Assembly (NCBI GenBank): GCA_021199655.1
Contig: JAJQHQ010000024.1
Span: forward strand, 5,888 to 67,861
DNA from: Lachnospiraceae bacterium
Lineage (GTDB): Bacteria; Bacillota; Clostridia; Lachnospirales; Lachnospiraceae
Direction of reading: 5' to 3'
Length of the DNA stretch: 61,974 bases
Shown here: in pieces, positions 8,680 through 16,819 of the stretch
Numbering within the stretch: the stretch's first letter is position 1
Layout: each line of letters opens with the position of its first letter
Made by a program: the position numbers and the translations under genes
Notes under the pieces: generated by a model
Seen by the model: the letters and a program-made list of their open reading frames with translations, nothing else
Told to the model about the DNA's origin: nothing
Database searches by the model: none

Positions 8680-9654
8680 ATGGGCAGATATATAATCAAA
8701 AGACTCGTGATGACTCTGGTGGTGGTTATCATTGCCGCCTGGCTGATATTCACGATTATGTTTTTTGTTCCGGGCGACCCGGCAAGAATCATGCTTGGAT
8801 CCAACGCGACCTACGAGGAAATCCTGGCAAAAAGGGAGCAGCTTGGATTAACGGGATCTTACATATCACGTCTGGCAAAATACATGTATAACTGTTTTAT
8901 TAGACTGGACTTCGGAACGTCATGGACCTATGAGACTCCGGTATTTGAACAGCTGGTTTCCAGACTTCCGTATACATTGATCGTCACGGTATCACAGATG
9001 ATCTTCAGCCTGATCATTGGTGTGCCGCTGGGAATTTATGCGGCTCTTCACCAGAATCGATGGGGCGATAAGCTTGTAACCGTGTTTTCCATGCTTGGAT
9101 TTTCCATCCCCGGATTCTGGCTCAGCCTGGAGATGGTTATCTTATTCTCTCTGCGTCTGGGATGGCTTCCGGCGTATGGCACAGGCGGCATAGAATACTA
9201 TATTCTTCCCGTAATAGGTATGTCGCTGGGAACGCTCTGCCAGAATGCCCGCCAGACACGTTCCTCTGTACTGGAGGTCATGAGAGCGGATTACGTTACA
9301 ACTGCCAGAGCTAAGGGACTTTCATCGAATAAAGTGACATTGAAACACATTATGCCGAATGCCATGCTGCCGATCATCACGATGGTCGGAGGAAGTCTGG
9401 GCGGCCTGATCGCGGGTTCAGCGATCACAGAGCAGACATTCTCAATTCCGGGAATCGGTCTGTATATGCTGACTGCGATGAACAATCGTGATTATCCGGT
9501 GGTAGAGGCAATCACTATTTTACTGGCAGCAATTACTTCTATCTGTATGTTACTGACAGACCTGTGCTATGCCGCGATCGATCCGAGAATCAAGGCGCAA
9601 TATGTGCAGGGTGGAAGCAAAAAAGTGAGAAGGGGGCGGAAAAAGAATGGCTGA
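8680..9654 (+). CDS. ABC transporter permease (DppB-type)
   Basis: 324 residues with the standard layout of DppB/OppB permeases: an N-terminal membrane helix (MGRYIIKRLVMTLVVV), a long periplasm-side loop with FVPGDPARIM, then five further helices. The ATPase-coupling loop reads MRADYVTTARAKGLSSNKV. Ribosome site AAAAAGGAG. Its 3' end overlaps the next permease gene by 8 bp, indicating translational coupling. It forms the translocation pore with the DppC-type partner. Confidence 0.93.
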   Translation: MGRYIIKRLVMTLVVVIIAAWLIFTIMFFVPGDPARIMLGSNATYEEILAKREQLGLTGSYISRLAKYMYNCFIRLDFGTSWTYETPVFEQLVSRLPYTLIVTVSQMIFSLIIGVPLGIYAALHQNRWGDKLVTVFSMLGFSIPGFWLSLEMVILFSLRLGWLPAYGTGGIEYYILPVIGMSLGTLCQNARQTRSSVLEVMRADYVTTARAKGLSSNKVTLKHIMPNAMLPIITMVGGSLGGLIAGSAITEQTFSIPGIGLYMLTAMNNRDYPVVEAITILLAAITSICMLLTDLCYAAIDPRIKAQYVQGGSKKVRRGRKKNG

Positions 9655-10558
9655 GGCAACAAAACAGTTAGGGCAAAATGGACTTAATGGAGCCGATGTG
9701 AAAAGCAAAAAGAAAAGAAACGGCACAGGCAGTCAGGTAATCCGCCGCCTTAGCAAAAACAGACTTGCCATGTTTGGCCTGATCGTTCTTGCGATAATCG
9801 TATTGATCTGTGTATTTGCACCGATTACGGCTCCTTATGGCCCCAATGATTACGACCTTCAGATGATCTATGCGACTCCATGTCTGAAGCATCCGTTTGG
9901 GACCGATGCTTTGGGGCGGGATATTTTAAGCCGGCTGATCTATGGCGGCAGATATTCTCTGGCATTAGGCTTATGCGGAGCCGGATTTGGTATGATTGCC
10001 GGATGCGTTTTGGGATGTATGGCCGGTTATTTCGGAGGAATCTGTGATAACCTGATCATGAGAGCCTGCGATGTCCTTTCCGCAATTCCGGGACAGCTGC
10101 TTTCCATCGTGATCTCCTGCGTTTTAGGCGGCGGATTTTTCAATACAGTTCTGGCTCTTTGTATTGGTGGTATACCAGGAAAGGTACGGCTCCTGCGTGC
10201 GCAGATCCTCAGTGTGAGAAATGTGGAGTATATAGAGGCTGCGCAGTCTTACAACTGCAGTTCCGCGAAAACGATGTTTCAACATATTCTTCCGAATACC
10301 TATGCGCCGTTGCTGGTAAATCTTACCATGGAAATCGGCGGAACGATAATGGCAGCAGCAGGCCTGAGCTTTATAGGTCTTGGTGTTCAGCCGCCGACAC
10401 CGGAATGGGGCGCTATGCTTTCAGCAGGAAGAGATTACATACGGCAGTATCCGCACCTGATCGTATTTCCGGGTCTTGTTATTATGGTAACCGTTTATGC
10501 GATCAACCTGTTCGGAGACGGACTCAGAGATGCGCTTGATCCGAAGATGAAACATTGA
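9647..10558 (+). CDS. ABC transporter permease (DppC-type)
   Basis: 303 residues. A basic cytosolic N-terminus (KSKKKRN) is followed by the first helix (LAMFGLIVLAIIVLICVFA) and the OppC/DppC signature HPFGTDALGRDILSRLIYGG. The coupling loop reads VRNVEYIEAAQSYNCSS, and the last loop contains PPTPEWGAML, also typical of the family. It pairs with the DppB-type protein encoded just upstream (8-bp overlap). The ATPase gene follows after 13 bp. Confidence 0.93.
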   Translation: MAEATKQLGQNGLNGADVKSKKKRNGTGSQVIRRLSKNRLAMFGLIVLAIIVLICVFAPITAPYGPNDYDLQMIYATPCLKHPFGTDALGRDILSRLIYGGRYSLALGLCGAGFGMIAGCVLGCMAGYFGGICDNLIMRACDVLSAIPGQLLSIVISCVLGGGFFNTVLALCIGGIPGKVRLLRAQILSVRNVEYIEAAQSYNCSSAKTMFQHILPNTYAPLLVNLTMEIGGTIMAAAGLSFIGLGVQPPTPEWGAMLSAGRDYIRQYPHLIVFPGLVIMVTVYAINLFGDGLRDALDPKMKH

Positions 10559-10571
10559 AGGAGAGAAGAGC

Positions 10572-11561
10572 ATGAAGAATCAGGAAAAAGAATTTTTATC
10601 TGTAAAAGATTTAGTTGTGGAATATACTTCGGAAGATACAGTCATCCATGCAGTAAACGGGGTGTCATTCTCTCTTGAGAAAGGACATGTCCTTGGACTG
10701 GTCGGAGAGACTGGCGCAGGAAAGACAACCATCGCAAAATCAATTCTGCGGGTGCTTCCTGATATGTCAGCCAGAGTGGTTGGCGGTGAAATACGGCTGG
10801 AATCGGAAGAATTGCTGACGAAGCCTGAGAAAGAAATGGAAAAAATTCGTGGGAAAAAGATATCCATGATTTTTCAGGACCCGATGACAGCTTTGAACCC
10901 GACTCAGACGATTGGTGCTCAGATCGCGGAAGTAATCAGTACGCATAATAAGATCTCAAAAGCAGAGGCTCAGACGAGAGCAATGCAAATGCTGGAAATG
11001 GTAGGCATCAAAGCTGACAGATATCAGGATTATCCTTTTCAGCTTTCAGGCGGAATGAAGCAGAGAGTGGTAATTGCAATCGCTTTGGCCTGCGATCCGG
11101 AGCTGCTGCTGGCGGATGAACCTACGACGGCACTGGATGTGACAATTCAGGCACAGGTGCTTGATATGATCCGCAATCTGAAAAAAGAAATGGGCACTTC
11201 TCTGATACTGATCACCCATGATCTGGGGGTTGTAGGGGAGATGTGTGACGAAGTAGCGGTCGTATATGCCGGACAGATCATTGAAAGCGGGACAAAGTGG
11301 GACATTTTTGATCATCCCTCGCATCCATATACGGTTGGACTTTTTCACGCCCTTCCGGATATATCGAAAAAAACAGACAGACTTAGCCCGATTGAAGGCC
11401 TGCCGCCAGATCCATCCGCACTTCCGGATGGCTGCAGCTTTCACCCGAGGTGCCCGTATGCTGAAGATAAGTGCAGGCAGGGGGAAATGCCGACAGTGGA
11501 AGTTTCAGCCGGACATTTTTGTAAGTGCTGCCGGTGCGGCATTGTGAATGAGGAGGTGTGA
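10572..11561 (+). CDS. ABC transporter ATP-binding protein (DppD-type)
   Basis: 329 residues. Walker A is GETGAGKTT, the Q-loop lies in IFQDPMTALNP, the signature is SGGMKQRV, Walker B is LLLADEPTTALD, and the switch histidine is in LITHDLG. The C-terminal extension carries the oligopeptide/dipeptide-type cysteine motif (CSFHPRCPYAEDKC). All catalytic residues are present. It powers the importer as a heterodimer with the next gene product, whose ribosome site and an alternative GTG overlap this gene's stop codon. Confidence 0.95.
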   Translation: MKNQEKEFLSVKDLVVEYTSEDTVIHAVNGVSFSLEKGHVLGLVGETGAGKTTIAKSILRVLPDMSARVVGGEIRLESEELLTKPEKEMEKIRGKKISMIFQDPMTALNPTQTIGAQIAEVISTHNKISKAEAQTRAMQMLEMVGIKADRYQDYPFQLSGGMKQRVVIAIALACDPELLLADEPTTALDVTIQAQVLDMIRNLKKEMGTSLILITHDLGVVGEMCDEVAVVYAGQIIESGTKWDIFDHPSHPYTVGLFHALPDISKKTDRLSPIEGLPPDPSALPDGCSFHPRCPYAEDKCRQGEMPTVEVSAGHFCKCCRCGIVNEEV

Positions 11562-11563
11562 GC

Positions 11564-12526
11564 ATGCAGACAGTAGTTGAGACAAAACATCTGAAAAAAT
11601 ATTTTGAATCAAGAGGAGGCATGCTCCATGCTGTGGATGATGTCAGCCTGAAAATTGAAAAAGGAAAGACAATGGGCATTGTTGGAGAGTCCGGCTGTGG
11701 AAAATCGACTCTGGGACGTACGATTATTCATTTGCAGGACAGTACAGATGGGCAGATTTTCCTGAACGGAGAAGATGTGACCGTACGGAAAGGCGCTCAA
11801 TTGAAAAAGCTCCGCGAAAAAATGCAGATTATCTTTCAGGATCCGTATTCTTCGCTGAATCCCCGTATGAGTGTGGAAAGCATAATTGCTGATCCGTTGA
11901 AAGTACAGGGAAAGCTGAAGTCAAAAGGAGATATAGACGCGGAAGTGACAAGGCTCATGAAGCTGGTAGGGATTGAGGAAAGGCTTCGGACATCCTATCC
12001 GCATGAACTGGATGGAGGAAGACGGCAGCGAGTTGGAATCGCACGTGCTCTGGCACTGAATCCTGAATTTGTGGTTTGTGATGAGCCGGTATCTGCTCTG
12101 GATGTTTCCATTCAGGCGCAGGTATTGAATCTTCTGATGGATCTGCAGCAGCAGTTTGGACTGACCCTTATGTTTATTACCCATAATCTTTCTGTGGTAC
12201 GTCATATTTCAGATGATATCTGTGTGATGTACCTGGGGCAGGTCGTGGAATCGTGTGAAACGGATAAATTATTTGAAGCTACACTGCACCCGTACACGAA
12301 GGCGCTTCTTTCGGCTGTACCATCTGTAGATCTGCATCATCCTTCTGAGCGGATTCTTTTGAAAGGGGAAATTACATCTCCTATTGATCCGAAACCGGGA
12401 TGCCGGTTTGCGTCCCGTTGCCCGTATGCGAAGGATGTCTGCGAACAGCCGCAGGAACTGAAAGAAGTGTTGCCGGGACATTATGTGTCATGCTGCCGAT
12501 GCAAAGAAATAAACGGAATCAGCTGA
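11564..12526 (+). CDS. ABC transporter ATP-binding protein (DppF-type)
   Basis: 320 residues. The start at ATG 11564 is preferred because AGGAGG is 7 nt upstream, whereas the GTG at 11558 is 1 nt away. Walker A GESGCGKST, Q-loop IFQDPYSSLNPR, Walker B VVCDEPVSALD, H-loop FITHNLS. The signature reads ELDGGRRQRVG, with Asp where Ser is usual; I recall this variant as frequent in this subfamily. The C-terminal cysteine motif is CRFASRCPYAKDVC. It is the second ATPase of the importer and is followed after 16 bp by an esterase gene. Confidence 0.93.
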   Translation: MQTVVETKHLKKYFESRGGMLHAVDDVSLKIEKGKTMGIVGESGCGKSTLGRTIIHLQDSTDGQIFLNGEDVTVRKGAQLKKLREKMQIIFQDPYSSLNPRMSVESIIADPLKVQGKLKSKGDIDAEVTRLMKLVGIEERLRTSYPHELDGGRRQRVGIARALALNPEFVVCDEPVSALDVSIQAQVLNLLMDLQQQFGLTLMFITHNLSVVRHISDDICVMYLGQVVESCETDKLFEATLHPYTKALLSAVPSVDLHHPSERILLKGEITSPIDPKPGCRFASRCPYAKDVCEQPQELKEVLPGHYVSCCRCKEINGIS

Positions 12527-12542
12527 TCGTCCAGGAGGAACT

Positions 12543-13685
12543 ATGGGAAACAACTGCCAATTTTTACAGGCCGGCCCTCTTGGGTTCGCCCAATATCCGT
12601 ATACGCCGGAACGGAATCTTCCGTATGGCACGGAAGAGTATCTGATTGAATTACTGGATGATGGCGGAACAAAATTCTCTGTATATGATCCGGATGCGAA
12701 AAGCATAGAAATTGAGTTCACAGACGGAGAACATCGGTTTGCGCTCGAAAAGGATTCAAAGGATGTATGGAAACTGATCCTGTATGATATACCGGCGGGC
12801 CTCCGCTATATGAAGTGGTACGTAAATGATGTGGAGCTTATCAATAAAAAAGCTCCCATCATTTACGGCTATGGAGGCGCATACAATTTTGTTGAGATAC
12901 CGGAAAGGGATGAAGACTTTTATTATTTAAAAGATGTTCCTCACGGAAGCCTTCGGCTGGAATATTACAATTCCGGGTTTACCGGTGAGCCGCGCGCATG
13001 TGTGGTATACACTCCGCCATCCTATGATACGCATCAGGAACGGTTCTACCCTGTGTTGTATGCGCAGGCGGGCGGCGGGGAAAATGAGACTGCATGGAGC
13101 CAGCAGGGGAAGATCAATTTCATACTGGATAACCTGATTGCTGAGGGAAAATGCCGGGAAATGCTGGTAGTAATGAATGCGGGGTATGTGTTTCCAAAAG
13201 AACGGAAGAATTGCGATGACGCAGATGCGATGCTGGATAATTTTTCTCAGCTTTTGATAAAAGATTGCATTCCATTTATCGAAAAAAAATTTCGGGTAAT
13301 TCCGGAAGCATCGAGTCGTGCAATCTGCGGCAATTCCATGGGTGCCTCTCAGACACAGTGGCTGGCGTTTCATTATCCTGGGGTGGCTTCGTATATGGGA
13401 GTTTTCAGTGGAAGACTGCTGGAAGAGATCCGGGAACAGCCGGGACATTATGATCCTTCAAAATATTATGCTGACGGCAATCAGGAGACATTTAATAAGG
13501 AATTTCAATATGTGCTGTATGCCCGCGGACAAAAGGAAGGCGGCGCGCAACAGGAACAGGAAGTGGAAAAACTAAAGGAAAGCGGTTTCCATATTAACTT
13601 TTTTATGCAGAAAGGCAAGCATGAGTGGCAATTCTGGAGAAAGGCGGTCAGAGAGTTTCTTACACATCTTTTCATACAGAATTAA
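12543..13685 (+). CDS. CE1-type esterase with N-terminal E-set domain
   Basis: 380 residues, no signal peptide, ribosome site AGGAGG. It has the same architecture as one half of the tandem esterase at 4402: a beta-sandwich (~30-120), the linker KDVPHGSLRLEYYNS, then the hydrolase with oxyanion region QAGGGENETAW. The nucleophile elbow GNSMGA is intact, and the C-terminal histidine is in KGKHEWQFW. It is the closest paralogue in the window and may hydrolyse the same class of ester. It sits in the importer operon, which links uptake and hydrolysis. Enterochelin-esterase and feruloyl-esterase relatives share this fold, so the acyl group is not determined. Confidence 0.87.
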   Translation: MGNNCQFLQAGPLGFAQYPYTPERNLPYGTEEYLIELLDDGGTKFSVYDPDAKSIEIEFTDGEHRFALEKDSKDVWKLILYDIPAGLRYMKWYVNDVELINKKAPIIYGYGGAYNFVEIPERDEDFYYLKDVPHGSLRLEYYNSGFTGEPRACVVYTPPSYDTHQERFYPVLYAQAGGGENETAWSQQGKINFILDNLIAEGKCREMLVVMNAGYVFPKERKNCDDADAMLDNFSQLLIKDCIPFIEKKFRVIPEASSRAICGNSMGASQTQWLAFHYPGVASYMGVFSGRLLEEIREQPGHYDPSKYYADGNQETFNKEFQYVLYARGQKEGGAQQEQEVEKLKESGFHINFFMQKGKHEWQFWRKAVREFLTHLFIQN

Positions 13686-13705
13686 AGCGTGCCAGAGAGG
13701 AAAAA

Positions 13706-14854
13706 ATGGAAGGCAGAATATTTCAGATAAATAAGGTTTACCCGGAAGGGGAAAAATGGATCGCTGTCGCGATAAAATATCCTGAGGAGATTGTCACAAA
13801 TACTCTTTCTGAGGATACGTTTATCGTTGAGGACCGGAAGATTACGAAGGTTTATACAAATGATGCGCCGAGAACGGCAGAGAAAGGGAAAAATGGCTGC
13901 TATGTGATACTGGAACTGTCGGCGGAAGACGAAACAGCGCCTACAGTATTCCTGCAGGATGGAGAAATGTGGGAGAAACAAAATTCAGTGAAGGTATGCC
14001 AGAAAAGGGACATCGTCCTGTCAGATCAGCGAACTGCAAAGGCCTGGGGTGAACCGAAACCTGCCGACCGGATCCTGACACCCACGGTAGATGCTTTTAA
14101 GCAAAGCGTTTATTGCAGCAGCACCTTTCAGAAGGAACTGCCTTACTATTTGTATTTGCCGGATGATTATGATGAAAGTGAAAAGTATCCGCTTGTCCTG
14201 TTTGTGCCGGATCGGAGCGTTCTTGGAAAAGGAAATCGTATGGTGCTCAGGCAGGGCAACGGAGCGGTAGTATGGGCAGAGGATTCTGAACAGACAGATC
14301 GTTCCTGTATTGTACTGGTACCTCAGTTTGAGGAAGTACCAGTGGAAAAAAACCATGTGGGCAATGACTGGATCGAGGTCCTTGCAGAGGTCATTCAGGT
14401 AGTTACCTCAGAATATTCTGTAGATAAAAATCGTATATATGGAACAGGACAGTCAATGGGCTGTATGACATGTATTGAACTGGGAATTCGCTATCCATCA
14501 CTGTTCCAGGCATGCTTTCTGGTAGCGGGGCAGTGGAATCCACAGCGCATGCTTGCTTTACGTGACAGTAAGCTGCTGATCATGGTGTCACAGGGTGATG
14601 AACGGGCTTTGAATGGGATGACCGGCTGTCTGGACTATATGGAAGGCCAGGGAACAAAGATCAGCCGTGCGATTATAGAGACTGAAACTGGTGCGAAACA
14701 GAATGAACAGCTGATGGAATTGCTCTCTGATGAATGTAATATCCGGTTTGCGGTCATAAAATCAGAAATAACGGCGATTTCCTGCCATATGGATACATGG
14801 AAAACAGCGTACTCCATACCGGTGATCAGAGAATGGCTGTTTGCACAGAAATAA
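13706..14854 (+). CDS. Alpha/beta hydrolase, esterase/peptidase-like
   Basis: 382 residues. ATG 13706 is chosen (GAGAGG just upstream); an upstream in-frame start would overlap the preceding gene by 60 bp. The N-terminal ~130 residues are an immunoglobulin-like beta domain. The hydrolase follows: LPYYLYLPDDYDESEKYPL, then nucleophile elbow GQSMGC, an acid in MVSQGDERA and a histidine near ISCHMDTW. It resembles the PHB-depolymerase/feruloyl-esterase branch of the fold more than the two CE1 neighbours do. No signal peptide. It is the last gene of the importer-esterase operon and probably removes a different ester group from the same imported compound (inference). Confidence 0.82.
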   Translation: MEGRIFQINKVYPEGEKWIAVAIKYPEEIVTNTLSEDTFIVEDRKITKVYTNDAPRTAEKGKNGCYVILELSAEDETAPTVFLQDGEMWEKQNSVKVCQKRDIVLSDQRTAKAWGEPKPADRILTPTVDAFKQSVYCSSTFQKELPYYLYLPDDYDESEKYPLVLFVPDRSVLGKGNRMVLRQGNGAVVWAEDSEQTDRSCIVLVPQFEEVPVEKNHVGNDWIEVLAEVIQVVTSEYSVDKNRIYGTGQSMGCMTCIELGIRYPSLFQACFLVAGQWNPQRMLALRDSKLLIMVSQGDERALNGMTGCLDYMEGQGTKISRAIIETETGAKQNEQLMELLSDECNIRFAVIKSEITAISCHMDTWKTAYSIPVIREWLFAQK

Positions 14855-14869
14855 AAGGGAGCAGAAGGC

Positions 14870-15496
14870 TTATTTAATTTCTACTCCCGCCGTAGAAGCC
14901 GGATTTTCTATTCTTGAATAGGGAATCCGGCTTTCTGTAGCAGAGATGATGATACAAGCTGCCGCAGACAGAAGAATCCGTATTAAATACATGGCAGACG
15001 GAGATGACGTACCATAGTGAAGTATATAGAATAATACGGAACCGATGAACCAGATACCATGGATCAGAAAGAGTGCGAAAAATGTCTTTTGCAGACCCGT
15101 AGAACAGGTCCGGTAATCGCCGATGGTCATGTCGCGGTACGTAAATATGTAGTACAGGAGCGTATAGGCTGACCACAAATAGACCGGAACCAGAACAGCC
15201 TGTGGAAGCGCCGTGTACCAGACGAGGTTTACTGCTGCGTTAGACATTCCGTTGTAAAGGGAGAAAATGGATGCCAGAATGGTCAGCAGCAGATACCAGA
15301 GCCGCAGGAGAACTTTTGAGGTTTTCGAAAGGTCACAATGATAGTACGGTGCGGTATAAACGCGGCAGATCTTCTGTTTACCATTTGCTTTTGTTACAAC
15401 CGTTTCACGGTAACCCTCAAAATGACGATGATATAATCTGCTATGATACATTTTGCCTTCAGGTGGCTCTTCATAATCGCGGTTTCCAATGCGCAT
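14870..15496 (-). CDS. Small four-helix membrane protein of unknown function
   Basis: 208 residues from ATG 15496, which has GGAAG 7 nt upstream; the ATG at 15502 is too close to it. The first ~60 residues are hydrophilic (GNRDYEEPPEGKMYHS, an AP-YYHCDLSKTSK stretch). About four membrane helices follow (around LLRLWYLLLTILASIF, LPQAVLVPVYLWSAY, FFALFLIHGIWFIGS and IRILLSAAACIIIS). I do not recognise the family. It is convergent with the esterase operon and divergent from the lysR gene. Its promoter (D) carries the island motif, so it is probably part of the same regulon. Confidence 0.7.
   Translation of the reverse strand: MRIGNRDYEEPPEGKMYHSRLYHRHFEGYRETVVTKANGKQKICRVYTAPYYHCDLSKTSKVLLRLWYLLLTILASIFSLYNGMSNAAVNLVWYTALPQAVLVPVYLWSAYTLLYYIFTYRDMTIGDYRTCSTGLQKTFFALFLIHGIWFIGSVLFYILHYGTSSPSAMYLIRILLSAAACIIISATESRIPYSRIENPASTAGVEIK
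14896..14937 (+). terminator. Terminator of the importer-esterase operon inside the 3' end of the opposite gene
   Basis: Inverted repeat AAGCCGGATT / AATCCGGCTT followed by TCT. It overlaps the last codons of the convergent membrane-protein gene. Confidence 0.5.
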
Positions 15497-15535
15497 AAGC
15501 ATACTTCCTTTCGATGAACAAAGAATATTTGACTT

Positions 15536-15573
15536 ATCTTACAACAGGGGAAGTTTTTTTTCAATTCGATTTT
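15536..15573 (-). promoter_or_regulatory. Island promoter D (membrane protein gene)
   Basis: On the minus strand: AAAATCGAATTGAAA, in which TTGAAA is the -35, then 17 bp and TAAGAT as -10. It aligns with promoters A-C. It also lies ~75 bp upstream of the probable lysR transcription start, so a regulator bound here could also act on lysR. Confidence 0.55.
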
Positions 15574-15608
15574 GATGCGAAAAACAGTCGAAATCAGCAT
15601 GAAGCGCG

Positions 15609-15637
15609 TGTACATTTGCAGAAAAGCGTGTTATAAT
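15609..15637 (+). promoter_or_regulatory. Promoter of the lysR-type gene
   Basis: TGTACA, 17-bp spacer, TATAAT. The leader to the ATG at 15724 is ~80 nt. Confidence 0.5.
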
Positions 15638-15723
15638 TTTATCATTCAATGGAAGCTCAAAAAGCTGCGTATATTCATCAGGGAAGAGAATCATCAGTTT
15701 TCAGAGAAAGAGAGGTTTGTCAT

Positions 15724-16614
15724 ATGGATCTGGAATATGTGAAAGAATTTGTCTGTCTGGCAAAAATACAGAATTTTATGGAAGCTGCGGATAATCTGTA
15801 TATCTCACAATCCTCTCTCTCGAAACATATTCAGACGATAGAGACGGAACTGGGAGTACAATTATTTGACCGTGCATCACGCAGGGTATATCTGAATGAA
15901 GCGGGAGAACTTTTTCTTACCTATGCGAACCGTCTGGTTGACACGTATGAGGAATGTGCGAATCAGTTTCTGAATCTGGCCAAGGAAAGCAACAGCAGCC
16001 TGGCAATTGCGTCTATTCCGATGATGACGCAGTACGGAATTACGGATTGGCTTGCTAAATTCAGAAAAGAGAATCCGAATGTGGGTATGAATGTTGTGGA
16101 AGGAACTTATTATCAGATGCTGCAGATGCTGCGTGAGCATAAATGTGATTTTGCTTTCGTACGGGAAAATGATGAGAGCATTGAGGAATTTAAGCATATT
16201 TTGATTGCGAACGACCATCTGGTGGCTGTATTGCCGAAGACTCATCCTTTGGCTTCTAAAAAGGGAATTGCGCTCGAAGCTTTAAAGGATGAAGCATTTT
16301 TATTGCCGGTAAAAGATACAAGAACCTATTCTACCTGTATTAAAGCATGCAGAAAAGCGAAATTTGAGCCGAAAGTCTCTTTTACCAGCCGCGGGGTATC
16401 GACGAATGTTGACCTCGTTAAGAAAGGAATGGGAGTGGCGCTTCTGATGCGGAAATCTGCGGAATTCTCTGCTGATTCAGATGTCGTATTAGTGGACATT
16501 GAACCCAGAGTAGAGACTGCCATTTACCTTCTTTACAACAAAAAGAAAAAGCTGAATCATGCGGCATTGAAATTTGTCGGGATGTTTTCTGACGAAGAAC
16601 AAACAGAAGAATAG
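15724..16614 (+). CDS. LysR-type transcriptional regulator
   Basis: 296 residues. The start at 15724 (MDLEYVKEFVCLAK) is where LysR proteins normally begin. The winged helix-turn-helix is clear: NFMEAADNLYISQSSLSKHI followed by ELGVQLFDR. The rest is the two-lobed effector-binding domain of periplasmic-binding-protein fold (~90-290). The gene is divergent from a small membrane-protein gene, as is usual for LysR regulators, and sits between the importer operon and the redox operon. It is the only regulator in the island, so it is the best candidate for recognising the shared promoter motif; this is inference. A good terminator follows. Confidence 0.92.
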   Translation: MDLEYVKEFVCLAKIQNFMEAADNLYISQSSLSKHIQTIETELGVQLFDRASRRVYLNEAGELFLTYANRLVDTYEECANQFLNLAKESNSSLAIASIPMMTQYGITDWLAKFRKENPNVGMNVVEGTYYQMLQMLREHKCDFAFVRENDESIEEFKHILIANDHLVAVLPKTHPLASKKGIALEALKDEAFLLPVKDTRTYSTCIKACRKAKFEPKVSFTSRGVSTNVDLVKKGMGVALLMRKSAEFSADSDVVLVDIEPRVETAIYLLYNKKKKLNHAALKFVGMFSDEEQTEE

Positions 16615-16640
16615 AAATAATATAGTAAATCAGAAAAGGT

Positions 16641-16677
16641 AAAAACAGGTGCTTTCGGGGCACCTGTTTTTGTTTTT
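16641..16677 (+). terminator. Rho-independent terminator after lysR
   Basis: Stem AAAACAGGTGC / GCACCTGTTTT, loop TTTCGGG, then a T-rich tail. Confidence 0.85.
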
Positions 16678-16710
16678 CTGACTCATTCGATTTCGGTTTT
16701 TTTGCATGAT

Positions 16711-16748
16711 GAATTTGAATTAATTTTTCCGGCACATTGTGTTATAAA
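16711..16748 (+). promoter_or_regulatory. Island promoter C (lactonase/redox operon)
   Basis: GAATTTGAATTAATT at 16711-16725 supplies a weak -35 (TTAATT); 17 bp later is an extended -10, TGT-TATAAA. Motif start to -10 is 32 bp, the same as at promoters B and D. Confidence 0.55.
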
Positions 16749-16819
16749 GGAAACAAAGAAAACAAAATCAGATAATTTTTGTGCCAAATTTTGTGAAAAA
16801 TTATGCCGGAGGAAAGAAG

